NCBI RefSeq assembly: GCF_000411975.1
Contig: NZ_ASXG01000076.1
Span: forward strand, 81,365-145,364
Length of the DNA: 64,000 nucleotides
Direction of reading: 5' to 3'
DNA from: Amycolatopsis orientalis DSM 43388
Lineage (GTDB): Bacteria; Actinomycetota; Actinomycetes; Mycobacteriales; Pseudonocardiaceae
In this document: in pieces, positions 23,214-31,936 of the stretch
How positions within the stretch are numbered: the stretch's first letter is position 1
Layout: each line of letters begins with the position of its first letter
The notes under the pieces: model-generated
The model's database searches: none
What the model was told of the DNA's origin: nothing
Seen by the model: the letters and a program-made list of their open reading frames with translations, nothing else
Made by a program: the position numbers and the translations under genes

Positions 23214-24267
23214 ACCGCACCCAGGTAGCAGTGGTCGGCGGCGGGCAGGCCGGGCTCGCCGCTGGGTTCTACCTGCGCCGCGCCGGCCTGGACTTCGTCA
23301 TCCTCGACGCGCAGCCCGATCCGGGCGGCACGGGTGGGAGTCGCTGAGGCTGTTCTCCCCGGCCCGCTACAGCGCCCTGCCCGGCTGGCCGATGCCGCCC
23401 TACCCCGGCGAGGGGTACCCGACCGCGCCGCACGTGGTCGACTACCTCGCCGCCTACGAAAAGCGCTACGCCCTGCCGATCGTGCGCGGCGAGACCGTGA
23501 CCAGCGTGGTCCGCGACCGCGGCGGGCTGCGGGTCGCCACCGACACGACCTCCTGGGACGCGGCGGCGGTGATCTCCGCGACCGGCACCTGGTGGCGGCC
23601 GTTCCTGTCGCTGGTCTCCGGCGAGTTCGGCGGACGGCAGCTGCACACCGTCGACTACGACGGTCCGGCCGCGTTCGCCGGGCAGCGCGTCGTGGTGGTC
23701 GGGGGCGGGAACTCCGGCGCGCAGATCGCCGCCGACCTCGCCCCGGTCGCGACGGTGACGTGGGTGACGCGGCGGCCGCCGCGGTTCCTGCCCGACGACG
23801 TCGACGGCCGAGCCCTGTTCGACCTGGCCAGCCGCCGCGCCCGCGCGCTCGCCGCCGGCCAGGCCGATCCGGGCGGGGTCGGGAGCCTCGGCGACATCGT
23901 CGCCGTGCCGCCGGTCCGCGTCGCCCGCGACGCCGGGCTGCTCACTCACCGGCCGATGTTCGCGCGCCTGGCCGCGGACGGTCCGATGTGGAGCGACGGC
24001 AGCCGCCTCTCCGTCGACGCGGTGGTGTGGTGCACCGGGTTCCGGCCCACGCTGGGACACCTCGCCTCGCTAGGGCTGCGTACTGCGGGCGGAGCGATCC
24101 GCACCGAGGGAACCCGCGCTGTCGACGAACCGCGGCTGCATCTGCTCGGCTACGGCGACTGGACCGGCCCCGGATCGGCCACTCTCGCCGCCGTCGGCCC
24201 GACCGCACGCGCCGCCGTCTCCGAGATCGCCCGGCAGGCCGATCCGGACGGGCGAGCTGGTTCCTGA
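23210..24267 (+). pseudogene. ArsO-like flavoprotein monooxygenase, frameshifted
   Basis: The N-terminus starts at GTG 23210 (overlap with acr3 stop) with the FAD motif VVGGGQAGLAAGFYLRRAG, then stops at 23347. From about 23333 another frame carries on with WESLRLFSPARYSALPGWP, the NADPH motif VVVGGGNSGAQIA and WCTGFRPTLGHL to 24267. Comparing with the intact homologue at 26417-27499, about ten bases (PGGAWRHG region) are missing at 23331-23334, between repeats of GGCGGC. In ars operons such proteins are called ArsO. An ATG at 23392 could make a truncated protein lacking the FAD site. Confidence 0.8.
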
Positions 24268-24324
24268 CCTGCCTTGACATCCACCATGCGCGAGCACGGT
24301 CGTTTCCGGCGGAACGCGATCAGG

Positions 24325-24714
24325 TCATCCGTCGTCGCCGCCCGAACTGTCGCGAACCTTCCGGTAGGTCGCAGCGTTGCGCAGGGAAGACCGTCCGGTG
24401 TAGGACGCGTAGACCGCGAGCAGGCCGTCTTGCTGCTCGTCCGAGAGGTCGTTGAGGCCCAGCACCATCTGCTCGAACGGGTCGAGGGCAACCCCGGGCA
24501 CGATCTGCCTGATCTCCGCGTTTAGCAGCATCTCCTCGGGGATGTGCAGCACCTCGCAGATCTTTTCTAGGAGCGATTCGCCGGGACGCTCCCCTCCCAT
24601 GATCTGCGATATGCGGCCGGGCGTGACGGCAACCTTCTCCGCGAGTTCCTTCTGGGACAAGCCAGCGAGTTCGAGACGGCGGTTGAGCAGTTCGCTGAGC
24701 GCCGTAGTCGGCAT
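24325..24714 (-). CDS. XRE-family transcriptional regulator
   Basis: 129 residues. HTH at about 8-62: LNRRLELAGLSQKELAEKVAVTPGRISQIMGG. The C-terminal half is acidic (FEQMVLGLNDLSDEQQDGLLAVYASY). Its promoter has good -35 and -10 boxes ending just before the ATG, so the mRNA is probably leaderless. It sits inside the ars island but has no arsenic-binding cysteines; its targets are unknown. Confidence 0.82.
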   Translation of the reverse strand: MPTTALSELLNRRLELAGLSQKELAEKVAVTPGRISQIMGGERPGESLLEKICEVLHIPEEMLLNAEIRQIVPGVALDPFEQMVLGLNDLSDEQQDGLLAVYASYTGRSSLRNAATYRKVRDSSGGDDG

Positions 24715-24720
24715 GCTTAG

Positions 24721-24750
24721 AAGCTAACTAAACTGCTAAATCGCTGTCAA
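24721..24750 (-). promoter_or_regulatory. Promoter of the XRE gene, probably leaderless
   Basis: On the minus strand TTGACA (24750-24745), an 18-base spacer, TAGCTT (24726-24721), then six bases and the ATG at 24714. Transcription would start at or next to the ATG. Confidence 0.55.
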
Positions 24751-24900
24751 CCTCTCCGCTCGCGGTCTTGCTGAGCGCGTCGACACGGCTACGTCGCCGC
24801 CTGCACGGCATTGGCGCTCGCCGCGCTCGCCTGGGCCGGGAGACCGCCCCGGGCCTGACCCGTCGGCCCGGCCGCCGGGAGTGCCTGCGACGATCACGCC

Positions 24901-25242
24901 ATGCCCGACCCGACACCCGCGTCCACCGCGGCGTGCTGCGCACCGCTTGTGCAGGAGCCGCTGTCTGCCGAGGACGCCGGGCAGTTCGCGGCCGGGTTCA
25001 GGGCGCTGGCCGATCCGGTGCGGCTGCGGCTGCTGTCGCTGATCTGCGCGGGTGGGGACACCTCGGCCGGGGAGTTGGCAGCGGCGTTCGCGGTGACCGG
25101 GCCGACGATCTCGCACCACTTGAAGGTGCTGCGCGAGGCCGGACTGGTCGAGACAGAACGCCGCGGCACCTCGATCCGCTACCGGACCCGCGAGGAAGCC
25201 ATGTCCGCGTTGTCCGGGCTGCTGGCGGTGCCGCTCAGCTGA
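24901..25242 (+). CDS. arsR: ArsR-family repressor (N-terminal CC type)
   Basis: 113 residues, winged helix ALADPVRLRLLSLI...GPTISHHLKVLREAGLVETERRG. Vicinal cysteines C12-C13 near the N-terminus and C49 at the end of the following helix mirror the three-cysteine arsenite site known from Corynebacterium ArsR; the CxC site of the first arsR is absent. So two differently built arsenic sensors occur in this island. Its stop lies inside a 23-bp direct repeat. Confidence 0.86.
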   Translation: MPDPTPASTAACCAPLVQEPLSAEDAGQFAAGFRALADPVRLRLLSLICAGGDTSAGELAAAFAVTGPTISHHLKVLREAGLVETERRGTSIRYRTREEAMSALSGLLAVPLS

Positions 25243-25255
25243 CCGGCTGGCAGCA
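25233..25255. repeat. 23-bp direct repeat, left copy
   Basis: Identical to 26415-26437 and in the same orientation. It includes the arsR2 stop codon. Read on the minus strand this copy and its flank encode RRCCQPVS-stop, the very end of the flavoprotein gene at 26417, so the left copy is a duplicated gene end. Confidence 0.75.
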
Positions 25256-25368
25256 GCGCCGCCGGCCTGGTGCCGCGGTGTCGGTTCTACGGCATCGTGG
25301 TCAGGGACGGGAGTCTCAGTCCTTCGGGGAAACTGCTTGAGCACGAACTCCGAGCCGTGGAAGGAGAA

Positions 25369-26318
25369 TCACGCTGCGGGCGACGAATCTCGTGGCGGCG
25401 GGTGCTCGCTGAGCCAGCGCCGCTCGACGGTCCAGCCCGGATTCATGCTCGCGTATTCGACGATCCAGGTCGGGCCCCCGTGACTGTCTCCGGTCCAGGG
25501 CGTCGGCAGCCGTGGCCCGGTCAGCCGCAAGTGCGGGGTCGGGTCGTGGTCACGGTGGCAGAACACCTGGGAGTCGGCGGCGTCGAAGATCATCTGGCTG
25601 ACGATCTGTCCCGTGCCGCCCTCCATTTTGAACCGGTGGTCGACCCGCTTCCGGGGGTCTTCCTTTCTCGCGCGGTGGCCGGGCAGCAGCAGGAAGCGGT
25701 GCGGGTCGAGCGGCAGGATGACGTCGCAGTACGCGGTCGCCAGCAGCTGGTTCTGGGCGTCCTGGGCGTTCAGGACGACGACAGGCACGTCGCCGGTCCA
25801 CAGGCACAGGTCGCTGAACCCGAGGCCCCACGGCCGATCGAAGATCACCCAGCTCAGCCGGGCGAGCTGTTCTCCCATGAACCGGAGCTGCTCGTCGCGG
25901 CCCGCCGCTGACCTGATCGACTGGGGCAGCGCCAGCTGGCCGGTTCCGTCGCCGGCGAGGTGTTGCAGACGTTTCCGCTGGCGGACGGTCCGCACGATCT
26001 GCGAGGCGATCCACCACGCCAGCGCGGCACGCTCGTTGGCCGGCAACGGCCACCGGCCCGGCCCGGGCAGTGCGCCCCGGGGGTCTTCGAGCATCGTGTC
26101 GAACGCGGGCACCGCCTGCTTTTCGGGTTGCACAGCAGCTTCTCGGCCCGTTCGCCGTAGAAGTCGCCCACCGCGGCGACCTTCCGGATGTTCGATCCGA
26201 ACGGCTGGTCGAGGCAGTCGATGTTGCGGGTGGAGATGAACCACTCGCGGCTGCCGGGTTTCCGCTGCCAGCCGAACCGCCGCAGGTACATCTGCGGCAC
26301 GGTGTGGTCGTTGCTCAT
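25369..26318 (-). pseudogene. DUF4238 protein, frameshifted
   Basis: Starts at ATG 26318 with the DUF4238 opening HTVPQMYLRRFGW. Near 26125-26140 the reading frame changes: the first frame turns into Arg/Cys-rich shadow, while the frame ending at 25369 continues with QPEKQAVPAFDTMLED, ARLSWVIFDRPWG, FSDLCLWTGD and LPLDPHRFLLLP, all in keeping with the family. One extra base (or two missing) explains it. DUF4238 proteins are often in defence or mobile contexts but have no proven function. The gene lies between two 23-bp direct repeats. Confidence 0.72.
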
Positions 26319-26414
26319 CGCGCGCCCCTGTTCGTCAGCACCTTCCGCGGCAAGCATGTCATCGAGCACCGACAGGAATCAGTTACCGGAATCGCTCCGG
26401 CTGCTGAAGGCCAG

Positions 26415-26437
26415 GCTCAGCTGACCGGCTGGCAGCA
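26415..26437. repeat. 23-bp direct repeat, right copy
   Basis: Matches 25233-25255 base for base. It covers the 3' end of the flavoprotein gene (minus strand, stop at 26417-26419). With the left copy it brackets a 1.16-kb segment that carries only the DUF4238 gene. Confidence 0.75.
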
Positions 26438-27499
26438 CCGCCGCCCGGCCGACACCGGGGTGCCGATCAGCCGGTCGACGAGGTAGGCGGCGTCGCGGCC
26501 GACGCCGCGCAGGGTGGCGGAGGCGAAGCTGCGCTGCCACTCCAGCCCGACATAGCCGAGCCCGGGCACGGTCGTGGACAACCCCTTCCTCTGCAACGGG
26601 ATCCCGTCCCGCAACGCCCCAGTTCCGTCCAGATAGGACAGTCCAGGCCGGAACCCGGTCGCGAGAACGATCGTGTCGGCGGGTTCGCTCGTGCCGTTGG
26701 GCCAGTGCACGCTGTCGCCGTCGAGGCGGGTGAACATCGGCCGCCGGTCGGGCCGCCCGGCGGCGACCGCGGCCTGGTAGCGGCCAGGGTCGGCCACGGG
26801 TGTCGCGGGCGGGGCGGACAGGAGGTGCCCGACGGGAAGGTGGTCCAGGCCCAGCGCGGCGGTCCACCAGTGCGCGTCGCGGCCGAACGGTCGTTGCGGG
26901 GCGAAGCGGATCGGGGCGCGGGTGGCGAGGGTGACGCGGGCGTGTTCGGCGAGTTCGGCGGCGATCTGCACAGCGGAGTTCCCGGCGCCGACGACGATGA
27001 CCCGCTGCCCGGCGAACGGCGCGGGGTTGCGGTATTCGCTGGAGTGCACAACGGTCCCGGCGAACTCGTCGAGTCCGGGCAGGGCGGGAATGCGGGGCTG
27101 GCTGAATCCGCCGGTGGCGGCGATGAGCGCGGGCGCGGCGAAGGTGTCGCCGTGCCCGGTGCGGACGGTGAACCCGTCGCGGTCGCGGGTGACGGCGACG
27201 GCGCGGTGGCGGGTGCGGATGTCGGCGTCGAGTGCGGCGGCGTAGCGGCGGAGGTAGGCGACGACTTCGTCGCGGTGCGGGTAGTGCTCGGGGTCGCCGG
27301 GGAAGGGGCAGCCGGGCAGGCTGCTGTAGCGGGCCGGGGAGAACAGGGTGAGGCTGTCGTAGTAGTGCGGCCAGGATCCGACCGGTTCGGGCCCTGCTTC
27401 CAGCACGAGTGGGCGCAGGCCCCTCGTCAGGAGGGCGTGGGCGGCGGCGAGGCCGGACTGGCCGCCGCCGAGGACGATCGCGTGCGGGTCTTTGGTCAT
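26417..27499 (-). CDS. ArsO-like flavin-dependent monooxygenase
   Basis: 360 residues. FAD-binding GGGQSGLAAAHALL at 11-24, SLTLFSPARYSSLPG typical of the ArsO/CzcO-like group, NADPH-binding VVGAGNSAVQIAAELA in the middle and ATGFRPGL near the C-terminus; two vicinal cysteines close the protein (RRCCQPVS). The family is linked to arsenic operons but its reaction is not settled (oxidation of arsenicals suggested). ATG 27499 overlaps the stop of the MFS gene. Confidence 0.83.
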   Translation of the reverse strand: MTKDPHAIVLGGGQSGLAAAHALLTRGLRPLVLEAGPEPVGSWPHYYDSLTLFSPARYSSLPGCPFPGDPEHYPHRDEVVAYLRRYAAALDADIRTRHRAVAVTRDRDGFTVRTGHGDTFAAPALIAATGGFSQPRIPALPGLDEFAGTVVHSSEYRNPAPFAGQRVIVVGAGNSAVQIAAELAEHARVTLATRAPIRFAPQRPFGRDAHWWTAALGLDHLPVGHLLSAPPATPVADPGRYQAAVAAGRPDRRPMFTRLDGDSVHWPNGTSEPADTIVLATGFRPGLSYLDGTGALRDGIPLQRKGLSTTVPGLGYVGLEWQRSFASATLRGVGRDAAYLVDRLIGTPVSAGRRCCQPVS

Positions 27500-28710
27500 G
27501 GTGTGCTCCGGGTCGGGGTGACGGTCAGGGCGAGGGCTGCGGCGGCGAGGTTGACCGCGGCGAGGGCGAGGAAGGCGGGGCGGTAGCTGCCGAACGCGGC
27601 GGCGAGGGCGGACCCGGCGAACGGGGCGAGCGCCATGGTGACGGTCATCGGCGCGGAGAGCAGTCCGTTGAGGCGGCCGTAGTGCGCCGGGCCCCAGCGG
27701 TCGGTGATCGCGGTGGCCTGCAGCAGGGTGAAGACCCCGCGCGCCATCCCCGCCACGACCGAAGCGGCGATCAGCGCGACGGTGGTGGTGAGCAGGCTGA
27801 GCAGGACGGTGGTCAGCGACGTCGCGGCGAGAATCGCGGCGGTGCGGGCGCGGACGCCGGTGCGGCGGGCGAGCGCGGCGTAGCCGAGCCGGCCGAGGAC
27901 CTGTCCGGCGCCGCCGAGGCCGAGCGCGACCGCGGCCGTGCCCGGGTCGATCCCGCGTTCGAGCAGCAGCGGCACCAGGTTCACCACAACGGCGAACACG
28001 GAGAACGTCGCCAGGCTCAACGCCGCCACCAAGAGCCGGAACGCGCCGCTGCGCGCGATCCGCGCCGGGTCCCCGTGCACTGCCTCGTGCGGCGCGGGTT
28101 CGGCGGGCGGCCACGGCCCGCGCAGCCCGAACCAGTGCCCGGGAATCGTGATCGCGGCGAGGATCGCCAGCAGCACCAGGTAGGTGTGCCGCCAGTCCAG
28201 GTGCGCGGCCAGCAGCGCGGTCAACGGCGCGAACACGGTGCTGGCCAGCCCCGCCACCAGGGTGAGCGTGGTGAGCGCCGGGACACGGCGCGGGCCGTGC
28301 CAGCGGGTCAGCGCGGCGAACGCGGGCGGGTACAGCGTCGCGCTCATCGCCACCCCGGCCAGCGCCCACGCCACGAGGAACCACGCGAGGTTCTGCGCGG
28401 TCGCGACCAGCACGACTGCCGGGACCGCCAGCAGCGAGCCGACGGTCATCAGGACGCGGGGGCCGTGGCGGTCCAGCCACCGGCCCACCCCGATTCCGGC
28501 GACGGCGGACACCAGCTGCGCGCCGGAGAGGGCGGCGGTCACCGCGGCCGCGGGCCAGCCGGTGTCGCGGCTGATGTCCGGGGCCAGCACGGGGAACGCG
28601 TAGTAGAGCACGCCCCAGCTCGTGATCTCGGTGAGACAGAGAACGGCCAGCACGCGGCGCAGCCCGGACACCGGCAGTGCCGCGGACCGCGCCGTCGCCG
28701 TGCGGCTCAC
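27496..28710 (-). CDS. MFS transporter in the arsenic operon
   Basis: 404 residues from GTG 28710, five bases after the upstream stop. Twelve transmembrane segments; loop signature VGRWLDRHGPRVLM. Preceded and followed by flavoprotein genes with tight spacing, so it probably exports a product of these enzymes or an acetylated/organic arsenical (inference). It lacks the features of ArsJ, and no GAPDH partner is present. Confidence 0.8.
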   Translation of the reverse strand: MSRTATARSAALPVSGLRRVLAVLCLTEITSWGVLYYAFPVLAPDISRDTGWPAAAVTAALSGAQLVSAVAGIGVGRWLDRHGPRVLMTVGSLLAVPAVVLVATAQNLAWFLVAWALAGVAMSATLYPPAFAALTRWHGPRRVPALTTLTLVAGLASTVFAPLTALLAAHLDWRHTYLVLLAILAAITIPGHWFGLRGPWPPAEPAPHEAVHGDPARIARSGAFRLLVAALSLATFSVFAVVVNLVPLLLERGIDPGTAAVALGLGGAGQVLGRLGYAALARRTGVRARTAAILAATSLTTVLLSLLTTTVALIAASVVAGMARGVFTLLQATAITDRWGPAHYGRLNGLLSAPMTVTMALAPFAGSALAAAFGSYRPAFLALAAVNLAAAALALTVTPTRSTP

Positions 28711-28715
28711 GCTGG

Positions 28716-30056
28716 TCAGTTCCCGGAGCGCGACGGCGCGGCCAGCGTCAGCACTTCCGGCTCCGCCGGACCGCAACACCCGTCCGACGCTGCGGTCGTG
28801 CCGGGGTCGTCGAACAGTCCCGCGCCGCCGCACACGCCGGTCTCGGCCAGGACCAGCTCGACCTGTCCGGCAGCGTCGTGGTCGCCGGCGAGGGCGGCGG
28901 CGATGCTGCGGACCTGCTCGTAGCCGGTCATCGCCAGGAACGTCGGCGCGCGCCCGTAGCTTTTCGTCCCGGCCAGGTAGAACCCGGTCTCCGGGTGCGC
29001 GAGTTCCTTCGCGCCGTGCGGGTAGACGGTCCCGCACGAATGCACGTTCGGGTCGACCAGCGGCGCCAGCCGCACCGGGGCCTGCAGCGTCGCGTCGAGT
29101 TCCAGCCGGATCTCCGAGAGCCACCCCAGGTCCGGGCGGAACCCGGTCAACGCCACCACTCCGTCCACATCGGACAGCCGCTGCCCGTTCGCCGACACCA
29201 ACGTCAAAGTGCCGGTGTCGTCGCGTTCCACGGTCTCGGTGCGGAACCCGGTCACCACCGAGACCAGCCCCGCCTCCACCGCTTGCTTCGCGCGAGTGCC
29301 GAGCGCGCCGCGGGCGGGGAGCTGGTCGGCGTCGCCGCCGCCGAACGCGGTGCCGATCCCGCCGCGGCGCAGCACCCAGCTGATCCGCGTCGCCGGGTTT
29401 TCCTTCGCCAGTCCGGACAACGCCACCAGCGCGGTCAGCGCCGAATGCCCGCTGCCCGCCACCGCGATGTGCTTGCCGGCGTAGCGGGCCCGCACTTCCT
29501 GGTGGCCCAGATCCGGGACCCGGTAGACGATCCGGTCGGCCGCGGTCTGTTCGCCGATCGCGGGCAGGCCCTCGCCGCCCAGCGGGTTCGGGCCGCCCCA
29601 CGTCCCGGACGCGTCGACCACCGCGGACGCGAGCAGCCGCTGCTCGCCCTCGGCGGTGCGCACGTGCACGGAGAACGGCTCGCCCTCGCGGCCGCTGTCG
29701 ACCACCCGGTCCCGGCCCCGCCGCGCGACCCCGACCACCTCGGCGCCGAACCGCACCCGCGACCCCAGCGCCTCGGCCAGCGGCTGCAGGTACCGCTCGG
29801 CCCATTCGCGGCCTGTCGGGTACTCCGCGCCGTCCGGACGGATCCACCCGGTCGGCTCCAGCAGACGGCCGCCCGCCGGGTCGACCAGCTCCGACCACGC
29901 CGAGAACAACCGGACGTGATGCCACGCCGCTACCGCAGCACCCGCACGCGGCCCGCGTTCCAGCACCAGCGGCTCCAGGCCCCGCTCCAGCAGCTGCGCC
30001 GCCGCGGCCAGCCCCACCGGGCCCGCTCCCACCACCACGACCGGGTACTCGCTCAT
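28716..30056 (-). CDS. FAD-dependent oxidoreductase with C-terminal cysteines
   Basis: 446 residues from ATG 30056; the frame continues to 30128, but that is in the operator region. FAD-binding VVVGAGPVGLAAAAQLLERG at 6-25, NADP-binding AVAGSGHSALTALVAL near 205-220, and ALTGFRPDLGWL. The tail adds a Cys-containing segment (GVCGGAGLFDD...SDGCCGPAEP), which could bind As(III). First gene of the minus-strand operon, divergent from the ArsR-ArsN fusion and likely controlled by it. Confidence 0.82.
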   Translation of the reverse strand: MSEYPVVVVGAGPVGLAAAAQLLERGLEPLVLERGPRAGAAVAAWHHVRLFSAWSELVDPAGGRLLEPTGWIRPDGAEYPTGREWAERYLQPLAEALGSRVRFGAEVVGVARRGRDRVVDSGREGEPFSVHVRTAEGEQRLLASAVVDASGTWGGPNPLGGEGLPAIGEQTAADRIVYRVPDLGHQEVRARYAGKHIAVAGSGHSALTALVALSGLAKENPATRISWVLRRGGIGTAFGGGDADQLPARGALGTRAKQAVEAGLVSVVTGFRTETVERDDTGTLTLVSANGQRLSDVDGVVALTGFRPDLGWLSEIRLELDATLQAPVRLAPLVDPNVHSCGTVYPHGAKELAHPETGFYLAGTKSYGRAPTFLAMTGYEQVRSIAAALAGDHDAAGQVELVLAETGVCGGAGLFDDPGTTAASDGCCGPAEPEVLTLAAPSRSGN

Positions 30057-30072
30057 CCCACACCCCTGATTC

Positions 30073-30146
30073 ATCGATCGGGTTCGATTAACGAGGCGAA
30101 CTGTATCGACCGCGATCGATGGATGCAACCATCGACCGTGGTCGAT
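30073..30146. promoter_or_regulatory. Three ArsR-type operator palindromes
   Basis: ATCGAT-CGGG-TTCGAT (30073-30088), ATCGAC-CGCG-ATCGAT (30105-30120) and ATCGAC-CGTG-GTCGAT (30131-30146, perfect). All follow RTCGAY-N4-RTCGAY and lie between two divergent starts at 30056 and 30158, so one repressor could silence both sides. Confidence 0.65.
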
Positions 30147-30157
30147 ACACTGTCGGC

Positions 30158-30997
30158 ATGCCGATCGCGCTGCCCCAGGCCCAAGTGCTGCCGACCGCCG
30201 ACGCCGCCACCTACGCCGAGTGGTTCGCCTGCCTCGCCGAACCCGTCCGCGTCCGGCTGCTGCACGCCGTGTCGACCAGCCCGCGCGGCATCACCGTCGG
30301 CGCGCTGACGGAGATCCTCGGCACCAGCCAGTCGACGACGTCGCATCACGTGCGCAAGCTCGCCGACGTCGGGTTCGTGCGCCTGGAGAAGGTCGGCACC
30401 GCCACCGTCGTCACCGTCAACGAAGCCTGCTGCACCGGGCTCCCGCACGCCGCCGACGCCGTCATGGGCATGCTCGGCCCCCGCCCCTGCTGCCCCGACG
30501 ACGTGCCCGACGACATCACCGTCCGCGCCCTCGAACCCGGGGACTGGACCGCCGTGCGGCGGATCTACGGCGACGGCATCGCCACCGGCATCGCGACCTT
30601 CGAGACCGCCGTCCCCGCCCGCAAGGCCCTCGACGCGAAGTGGCTGCCCGGGCACCGGTGGGTCGCCGAACTCGACGGCCAGGTCGTCGGCTGGGCCGCC
30701 GCCAGCCCCGCCTCCGACCGCGACTGCTACTCCGGCGTCGCCGAAACCTCCGTCTACATCACCGAAGCCCACCGCGGCCGCGGCGTCGGCAAAGCGTTGC
30801 TGCGCAAACAAGTCATGGCCGCCGACGACGCCGGACTCTGGACCCTGCAAACCTCCATCTTCACCGACAACCGCGCCAGCCTCGCCCTGCACCACTCCGC
30901 CGGCTACCGCACCATCGGCGTCCGCGAACGCATCGCCCAACGCGACGACACCTGGCACGACACCGTCTTCCTCGAACGCCGCAGCCCCGTCAACTGA
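30158..30997 (+). CDS. ArsR-ArsN fusion: arsenic repressor joined to a GNAT acetyltransferase
   Basis: 279 residues from ATG 30158; ATG 30119 is rejected because it lies within the operators. Residues 10-100: ArsR winged helix (CLAEPVRVRLLHAV, SQSTTSHHVRKLADVGFV), followed by a Cys-rich stretch (EACCTG..., RPCCPDD) that could bind As(III). Residues 120-279: GNAT domain of the phosphinothricin/arsinothricin acetyltransferase type (WTAVRRIYGDGIATGIATFET, HRGRGVGKALL acetyl-CoA loop, YRTIGVRERIAQ). ArsN1 enzymes detoxify arsinothricin by N-acetylation (established). The fusion joins sensing and detoxification. Confidence 0.87.
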   Translation: MPIALPQAQVLPTADAATYAEWFACLAEPVRVRLLHAVSTSPRGITVGALTEILGTSQSTTSHHVRKLADVGFVRLEKVGTATVVTVNEACCTGLPHAADAVMGMLGPRPCCPDDVPDDITVRALEPGDWTAVRRIYGDGIATGIATFETAVPARKALDAKWLPGHRWVAELDGQVVGWAAASPASDRDCYSGVAETSVYITEAHRGRGVGKALLRKQVMAADDAGLWTLQTSIFTDNRASLALHHSAGYRTIGVRERIAQRDDTWHDTVFLERRSPVN

Positions 30998-31037
30998 CCG
31001 GCTGGATTTCCCGTCCCGCGAGGCGGACACTGGACGG

Positions 31038-31562
31038 GTGGACAGGCAGGCCGTTCACGACGAGATGGAGCGTGCTCGCACCGAGTTTCACCGGCTTCTC
31101 GACCAGGCGAGCGACGCGGACCTGCGCCGCGCCAGCAACGGGACCCGCTGGACCAACCGCGAACTGCTGTTCCACATGCTGCTCGGCTACCTGATCGTCT
31201 GGGCACTGCGGAACCTGATCGCGCTGTTCGACCGGCTCCCTGACAGCGTGGGCAAGCGCTACGCACAGGCCCTGAACGCGGTGACCGTCCCCTTCGACGC
31301 CGTGAACTACGTCGGTTCCCGCCTCGGAGGGAACCTCCTGAAACGCCGGGGGATGGCAGCTGTCGCAGACCGCGCGATCGCGCGTCTGCACCAGCGACTC
31401 GACCGGGAAACTGAGGCCGCCCTCGCCCGGACGATGCACTTTCCGACCCGCTGGGACCCCTACTTCCGCGACCGCATGTCACTGGCCGACGTCTACCGGT
31501 TCCCGACCCGGCACTTCGACCACCACGCACGACAGCTCACGCTGCACTCCGGCTCCGAGTGA
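31038..31562 (+). CDS. DinB-like metal-dependent four-helix protein
   Basis: 174 residues from a GTG. DinB/YfiT-type helical bundle with three conserved His: FHRLL near 18, LLFHMLLGY at 42-50 and RHFDHHARQL near the end; TRWTNRELLFHML and MHFPTRWDPYF are typical of this actinobacterial group. Such proteins often are thiol transferases with metal centres; here the exact function is unknown. Confidence 0.75.
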   Translation: MDRQAVHDEMERARTEFHRLLDQASDADLRRASNGTRWTNRELLFHMLLGYLIVWALRNLIALFDRLPDSVGKRYAQALNAVTVPFDAVNYVGSRLGGNLLKRRGMAAVADRAIARLHQRLDRETEAALARTMHFPTRWDPYFRDRMSLADVYRFPTRHFDHHARQLTLHSGSE

Positions 31563-31936
31563 CCCAGCGGGTTCGCGTGCCGGGCGACGCCGCCATTGTC
31601 GCATTCGTCCCCCACGCCGAGGGACTCCTGGACGCGGCCGCCGTGGTCACCCACGCCGGTCACGGCACAGTGGCCGCGGCCATGCGACACGCCGTGCCCG
31701 TGGCCGGGCTGCCCGAGCACGCCGCCGATCAACCGGCACTGGCCGCACGCCTCGCCGAGCGGGATGCCGGAATCGCGCTCGACGGCGAACCAGCCACACC
31801 TGCGGACATCCGCGCCGCCGTCGGCAAAGTGCTGGGGCAACGGCTTTCGGGACGCAGCCGCCACCGTCGCCGCGGCAATCGCTGCCACGTCCGGTGCGGC
31901 CGGAGCTGCCAGCCTGCTCGCCAGTCGAGAGCTGCG
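31559..31936 (+). pseudogene. GT1-family glycosyltransferase, C-terminal remnant with frameshift
   Basis: A 5'-truncated piece: AIVAFVPHAEGLLDAAAVVTHAGHGT is the nucleotide-sugar binding region of GT1 enzymes (macrolide glycosyltransferase-like), then AVPVAGLPEHAADQPALAARL. At about 31845 the frame changes and goes on as FRDAAATVAAAIAATSGAAGAA, the usual final helix. The catalytic N-terminal domain is missing. No other glycosylation genes lie nearby. Confidence 0.6.

Noticed and set aside
25256..26414. Insertion sequence between the 23-bp repeats
   Set aside because: No transposase and no terminal inverted repeats; only the DUF4238 gene.
30119..30157. Longer start for the ArsR-ArsN fusion
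   Set aside because: The ATG is within the operator palindromes; the internal ATG begins the conserved domain.
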